Below the pieces are notes generated by a model. The model did not search any database. It was not told where the DNA came from and was given only the letters and a program-made list of their open reading frames with translations. The translations under genes and the position numbers were made by a program. From Holophagales bacterium (lineage in GTDB: Bacteria > Acidobacteriota > Thermoanaerobaculia > Multivoradales > Multivoraceae), in the NCBI GenBank assembly GCA_009836625.1, contig VXVC01000005.1, positions 149,345 to 213,344 on the forward strand: a stretch of 64,000 nucleotides of DNA, given 5' to 3'. Below, one piece after another: positions 60,705 to 64,000 of the stretch (its first letter is position 1; each line of letters begins with the position of its first letter).

Positions 60705-62768
60705 TCAGTCTACAACGGCTACCTGGCGCTCGTACCGGTCGATCACGCTGCCGGCCACGCTCTCGCGGATGATCCCGAACAGCTCACCTCGCCACCCGCG
60801 TCCCTTGGAGATCTCCGTCGAGATGACGACGACGACCAGGTCCTCGGCGGGCGCCACGTAGATGTACTGGCCGCCGTACCCGCTGGCGATGTAGGCGCCG
60901 CGTTCGCGGTGTCCGCGGAGCCACCACAGGTAGCCGTAGCCGCCGTAGAGCCGGCCGCGACCTCGTGGCCCGACGGGGCCGGGGCGCGTGGACTCGTCGA
61001 TCCACTGCCAGGGCAGCAGTTGCTCGCCGTTCCACCGCCCCCGGTTCAGGTAGAGCTGACCGAACTTCAGCATGTCCCGCGGCAGAAGGGACAGGTTGTT
61101 CCCGCCCATGTGGACACCCTGGCGGTCGCGGGCCCAGGCCGAGCGGCGGATGCCGAGCGGAGCGAAGAGGTGCTCGCGGGCGAAGTCGTGGGTGCTCCGG
61201 CCGGCGGCCCGGGAGAGGGTCGCCGACAGCAGGTGGGTGCCGCCGGTGCTGTACGAGAAACGGGTTCCCGGTTCGGCCTGGAGCGGCCGCTCCAGGGCGG
61301 CTCGGACCCAGTTGCGGGACGCGACCCAGGAACCGTAGTTGCCGAAGCTGGTCGATTCGAGGCCCGAAGTCATCGTCAGCAGGTGGCGCACCGTGATCGC
61401 CTGCTTGCCTGGGTCGTCGAGTTGGGCGGCTTCGGGCAGTACGTTGGCGATCGGTTGATCGAGGTTCAGCAGGCCCTGTTCGATGGCCAGGCCGGCGAGG
61501 GCGGAGAGGACGCTCTTCGAAGCGGATTTCAGGTTGTGCGGGCGGTCGCCGACGGAGCCGCGGAAGTAGCGCTCCACGACCAGTCGACCACGGCGAGCGA
61601 CCAGGAGGCCGTGGACGCCCTCGAGTTCGCCGATGTCCTGGACCGCCTGCTCCAGCCGATCCGGGTCGAGGCCGACCTGGCCGGCCGTGGCGAGCTGCCA
61701 GTCGCCTTGCCAATCGTGGTCGGCCGGGGCGACCGGCAACTGGAACTCGACCAGGATGCCCGGGTGATCCGAGACCGCGCCGGCTTCCGCCCACTCGGTC
61801 CACAACGGCCACCAGCCGGAGTTCACGGCGTCGAGCAGGACGTGGTCAATGCTGCCGACCACGAGATCGCGGTAGCCGGCCTCCTGGAAACGACTCAGGG
61901 CAGCGTGGTCGCCGGGCAGGTTCAGGTCGCCGGCGATCACGGCGGGGCGCTCCGACCCGCCGAGACGTTCCAGGAGACCCGCGGCCTGGGTGCCGGCGAG
62001 GTCGGTGTCGCCGTTGGCGAGGTGCGCGCCGACCAGCTCGAACGGCAGACCGGGGTAGTCGATGCGGGCGGTCAGCGCGATGCGGCGCTCGAAGGCGTCG
62101 CGGTCGGGCCCGAGCGGCCACACCCGGGGGTCGGCGACAGGGAATCGGCTGAGGATTGCCGAGCCTTCCTCGAAGCCCAGCCATCGCAGTGACCCGTTGG
62201 CCCGCGCGTAGACGGCATGGAAACCGAGTTCCCCGGCCAGGTAGTCGGCGAGGCAGCCTTCATCGACCGCGCACCACGCTTCCTGCAGCACCACCACATC
62301 CGGTTGCAGGCGTGAGACTTCGGTCGCCAGGTGCCCGGCTCGGCGCAGCCGGTCCGAGGGACGTCCCGGGACCACCAGCCGCCCCTCGGGGTCGGGGTAG
62401 CCGTGGAAGGCGTTCAGTTGGAGGACCCGGAGCCGCGCCGTCGTCGGCGTCGCCGCGGTCGGACGGACTCCGGCGAGGCGTGGTTCGGCTGGCGCCTGGC
62501 GAGCGAGAAGCGCGACGAAGGTCGGGCTCGATGCCGTGGTCAGGAGACCGGTCAGAAGGACGGCGACGCGAGCCGCCGGATGGCTCTGGCGGCAGACGAT
62601 CGCGGCCAGCACGGCTGCGGTTCCGGCCACAGCCGCCGCTCCGAGCAGCCACTTCGCCAGCCCTGGTTGGACAACGGTGAACGACCCCGCGATCCAGGGC
62701 AGCGGTCCCGCGGCGCCGGCCAACGCGCCGGCTCCAATGGCTAGGAAGGTGGAAGAGGTGCGCGTCAC
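60705..62768 (-). CDS. Fusion of an EEP-fold nuclease/phosphatase domain to a serine beta-lactamase-like domain
   Basis: 687 residues from GTG 62768. Three hydrophobic segments (about 5-85) anchor it. The endonuclease/exonuclease/phosphatase domain spans about 112-335: LQLNAFHGYPD near 116, VVLQEAW near 163, GDLNLPGDH near 283 and VSDHPG near 333, all expected catalytic residues. A class C-like beta-lactamase/esterase domain (about 365-680) follows: SASK near 415, YSTGG near 504 and a terminal GGQYIYVAP block. I know of no function for this combination. The GTG start lies about 110 nt from the divergent lipoprotein gene. Confidence 0.8.
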   Translation of the reverse strand: MTRTSSTFLAIGAGALAGAAGPLPWIAGSFTVVQPGLAKWLLGAAAVAGTAAVLAAIVCRQSHPAARVAVLLTGLLTTASSPTFVALLARQAPAEPRLAGVRPTAATPTTARLRVLQLNAFHGYPDPEGRLVVPGRPSDRLRRAGHLATEVSRLQPDVVVLQEAWCAVDEGCLADYLAGELGFHAVYARANGSLRWLGFEEGSAILSRFPVADPRVWPLGPDRDAFERRIALTARIDYPGLPFELVGAHLANGDTDLAGTQAAGLLERLGGSERPAVIAGDLNLPGDHAALSRFQEAGYRDLVVGSIDHVLLDAVNSGWWPLWTEWAEAGAVSDHPGILVEFQLPVAPADHDWQGDWQLATAGQVGLDPDRLEQAVQDIGELEGVHGLLVARRGRLVVERYFRGSVGDRPHNLKSASKSVLSALAGLAIEQGLLNLDQPIANVLPEAAQLDDPGKQAITVRHLLTMTSGLESTSFGNYGSWVASRNWVRAALERPLQAEPGTRFSYSTGGTHLLSATLSRAAGRSTHDFAREHLFAPLGIRRSAWARDRQGVHMGGNNLSLLPRDMLKFGQLYLNRGRWNGEQLLPWQWIDESTRPGPVGPRGRGRLYGGYGYLWWLRGHRERGAYIASGYGGQYIYVAPAEDLVVVVISTEISKGRGWRGELFGIIRESVAGSVIDRYERQVAVVD

Positions 62769-62881
62769 GGCGGACTCCGGAGCGCCGGAAGCCTACTTTC
62801 TGGAATCCAGGTGCTAGCCTAGGAGTTGTACGGGACAAGCGACATCGAGACAGCGGCTCTGCCGCAGAAAGGAGGTCCGGC

Positions 62882-63430
62882 ATGGGAGATCGAGGAACCC
62901 TCCGGAGGATTTCTGCGACCCTCGTGTTGAGCGCGGTTCTGGTACTTGCCGCGGGCTGCGCGGCGCCTCCGGTGGAGGAGCCGACGCCGGAGGTGGATCC
63001 GGTGGCCGAGAACGAAGCAGCCCTGAACGAACTGCTTGCCAAGTACCTGCAGGCTGTGAACCGGGGTGACGCGGACGGTCTCGCGGTGCTGTACACCGAG
63101 GACGCCGTGCGGATCAATGCGAACAGCAGGCCAATCGAAGGAAGGGACGCCATTCGGCTGTTCGCGGCCGCCGACTATGCGGACAACGACTGGGACATTC
63201 AGCTCCACGTTGATGAAAGCGACTACAGCGGCAACATGGCGTTCGTGCGCGGCACGTACGCGATCACCCTCAGCTCGAAGGAGGATGGCTCCGTCGTCTA
63301 CCAGGAAGCCGGCAAGTGGATGGACCTGATGCGCCGCGGAGAGGACGGTTCGTGGTTGATCGCCAGGGAAATGTCGAACCGCGACCACCCGCCGGGTGAG
63401 GCGCCCGAGGCTCCGGCGGAGGAGGGTTGA
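62882..63430 (+). CDS. NTF2-like (SnoaL/DUF4440-type) lipoprotein, copy 1
   Basis: 182 residues; AAAGGAGGT sits ideally before ATG 62882. The signal ends in a lipobox AAGC (Cys near 24). The mature domain (about 45-160) follows the nuclear-transport-factor-2-like pattern of small ligand-binding proteins: LAKYLQAVNRGDADGLAVLYTED near the start and a terminal WMDLMRRGEDGSWLIAREM. Downstream gene 63430-63951 is a close paralogue overlapping by one base. Function unknown; a periplasmic binding role is inference. Confidence 0.84.
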   Translation: MGDRGTLRRISATLVLSAVLVLAAGCAAPPVEEPTPEVDPVAENEAALNELLAKYLQAVNRGDADGLAVLYTEDAVRINANSRPIEGRDAIRLFAAADYADNDWDIQLHVDESDYSGNMAFVRGTYAITLSSKEDGSVVYQEAGKWMDLMRRGEDGSWLIAREMSNRDHPPGEAPEAPAEEG

Positions 63431-63951
63431 TGATGGAGAGTGCGACCCCGATGCGTGAACGCCCGGTGCTGACCCTTCTCGCGGTCCTCCTCGCCGGCCT
63501 CTTTCTGGCGGCCTGCCCTCCGGTCGAGGAAGAGCCGGCCGAGGATCCGAACGCCGTGGAACGGAGCATCGGCGACGAGAGCGCCCTGAACGCCCTCATC
63601 GCCGACTACATGGTCGCCATGAACAGCGGCGACGCCGACGGCGTGGTGGCCTCGTACGCGGCGGACGCGGTGCGCATGCCGCCGGACGCACTGCCGATCA
63701 GCGGTCGGGAGTCGATCCGGCAGAACATCGCGCAGGCGTTCGAGACGGCGGACCTCAACGTGCAGATGCAGGTCATCGAGACCGAGTTCAGCGGCGAGTT
63801 GGCCTATGTTCGCGGTACCTTCCTGCTGACGGTCACGCCGAAGGACGGCTCGCCGACGACGGAGTCCGAAGGCAACTGGATGCGCCTGATGCGGCGCGCG
63901 CCGGATGGCCGGTGGCTCGTGGCGTACTCGCTCTGGAACTTCCCGTCCTGA
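63430..63951 (+). CDS. NTF2-like (SnoaL/DUF4440-type) lipoprotein, copy 2
   Basis: 173 residues from ATG 63430; its first base is the last base of the previous stop codon (TGATG). The lipobox is AAC near residue 30. It shares VAMNSGDADGVVASYAADAVRMPPD and NWMRLMRRAPDGRWLVAYS-type blocks with the upstream paralogue (given here in short form), so the pair arose by tandem duplication. An NTF2-like fold is expected. The remaining 49 bases to the window end hold no visible feature. Confidence 0.84.
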   Translation: MMESATPMRERPVLTLLAVLLAGLFLAACPPVEEEPAEDPNAVERSIGDESALNALIADYMVAMNSGDADGVVASYAADAVRMPPDALPISGRESIRQNIAQAFETADLNVQMQVIETEFSGELAYVRGTFLLTVTPKDGSPTTESEGNWMRLMRRAPDGRWLVAYSLWNFPS

Positions 63952-64000
63952 GTCGCTAGCGCCGCCAAACCTTGTGGCAGCCTCCTGGTCGTTCAACGAC

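Noticed and set aside
56812..60861. 1349-codon open frame on the plus strand
   Set aside because: It is antisense to the DUF1549/DUF1553 gene and results from the high GC content; its translation has no domain motifs, whereas the minus-strand frame has cytochrome, DUF1549 and DUF1553 blocks.
1..64000. CRISPR arrays, tRNA or rRNA genes, insertion sequences, prophage genes
   Set aside because: No regularly spaced repeats, cloverleaf signals, rRNA-like stretches or transposase/integrase motifs were seen on reading; a covariance-model tRNA scan would be the decisive test.

Overview
The window is GC-rich (about two thirds G+C by eye), with densely packed genes on both strands. The gene content suggests an uncultured, aerobic, heterotrophic member of the Acidobacteriota or a close relative. 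The evidence is a VWFA-related protein of the acidobacterial type, three paralogues of the CBM9-like/DUF5916 outer-membrane family, secreted 'SIGxWEGDTLVV' proteins beside a DUF6152 protein, a DUF3500 protein, and DUF1501/DUF1549/DUF1553 proteins with planctomycete-type cytochrome c domains. I saw no rRNA, tRNA, CRISPR array, transposase or phage gene.

Layout. 1-9.7 kb: a coupled amidohydrolase/PHP pair, then secreted and outer-membrane proteins. 9.7-16.9 kb: the most unusual part. All genes here are on the minus strand. They are a small ORF, a thiol-disulfide oxidoreductase, a stand-alone C39 (double-glycine leader) peptidase, four short secreted precursor-like peptides with two cysteines in each predicted core, an ABC-2 permease, its ATPase and two YIP1-family membrane proteins. 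Two diverged copies of a leader RNA, each with its own conserved promoter, flank the transporter part. I read this as an undescribed bacteriocin-like or secreted-peptide system. 17-31 kb: a SWIM/SNF2 helicase, a PhyH dioxygenase, tandem DUF5916 proteins, a metallo-beta-lactamase-fold hydrolase and a DPP-IV peptidase. 31-45 kb: a sodium:solute symporter, a RutE-like nitroreductase, TrkH, a PQQ dehydrogenase with an esterase, two sister lipoproteins, an acyl/malonyl-CoA synthetase with an SDR, and a DJ-1/PfpI protein. 45-61 kb: a long minus-strand run (DUF1553, DUF1501, WD40-cytochrome, PPC-domain, DUF1553, DUF1501), much of it coupled by 4-nt overlaps, followed by a dicarboxylate-type symporter and a SodC-like protein. 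61-64 kb: an unusual nuclease-fold/beta-lactamase fusion and two tandem NTF2-like lipoproteins.

How the genes may work together. The peptide block reads as one production line: secreted precursors, a periplasmic leader peptidase and a disulfide-handling thioredoxin, followed by an ABC/YIP1 module suited to export or self-protection. The 47-61 kb block resembles planctomycete surface-enzyme operons. Much of the rest (S9 peptidase, PQQ dehydrogenase, esterase, symporters) fits scavenging of peptides, sugars and organic acids. Functions are inferred from recognisable motifs only; no database search was run.
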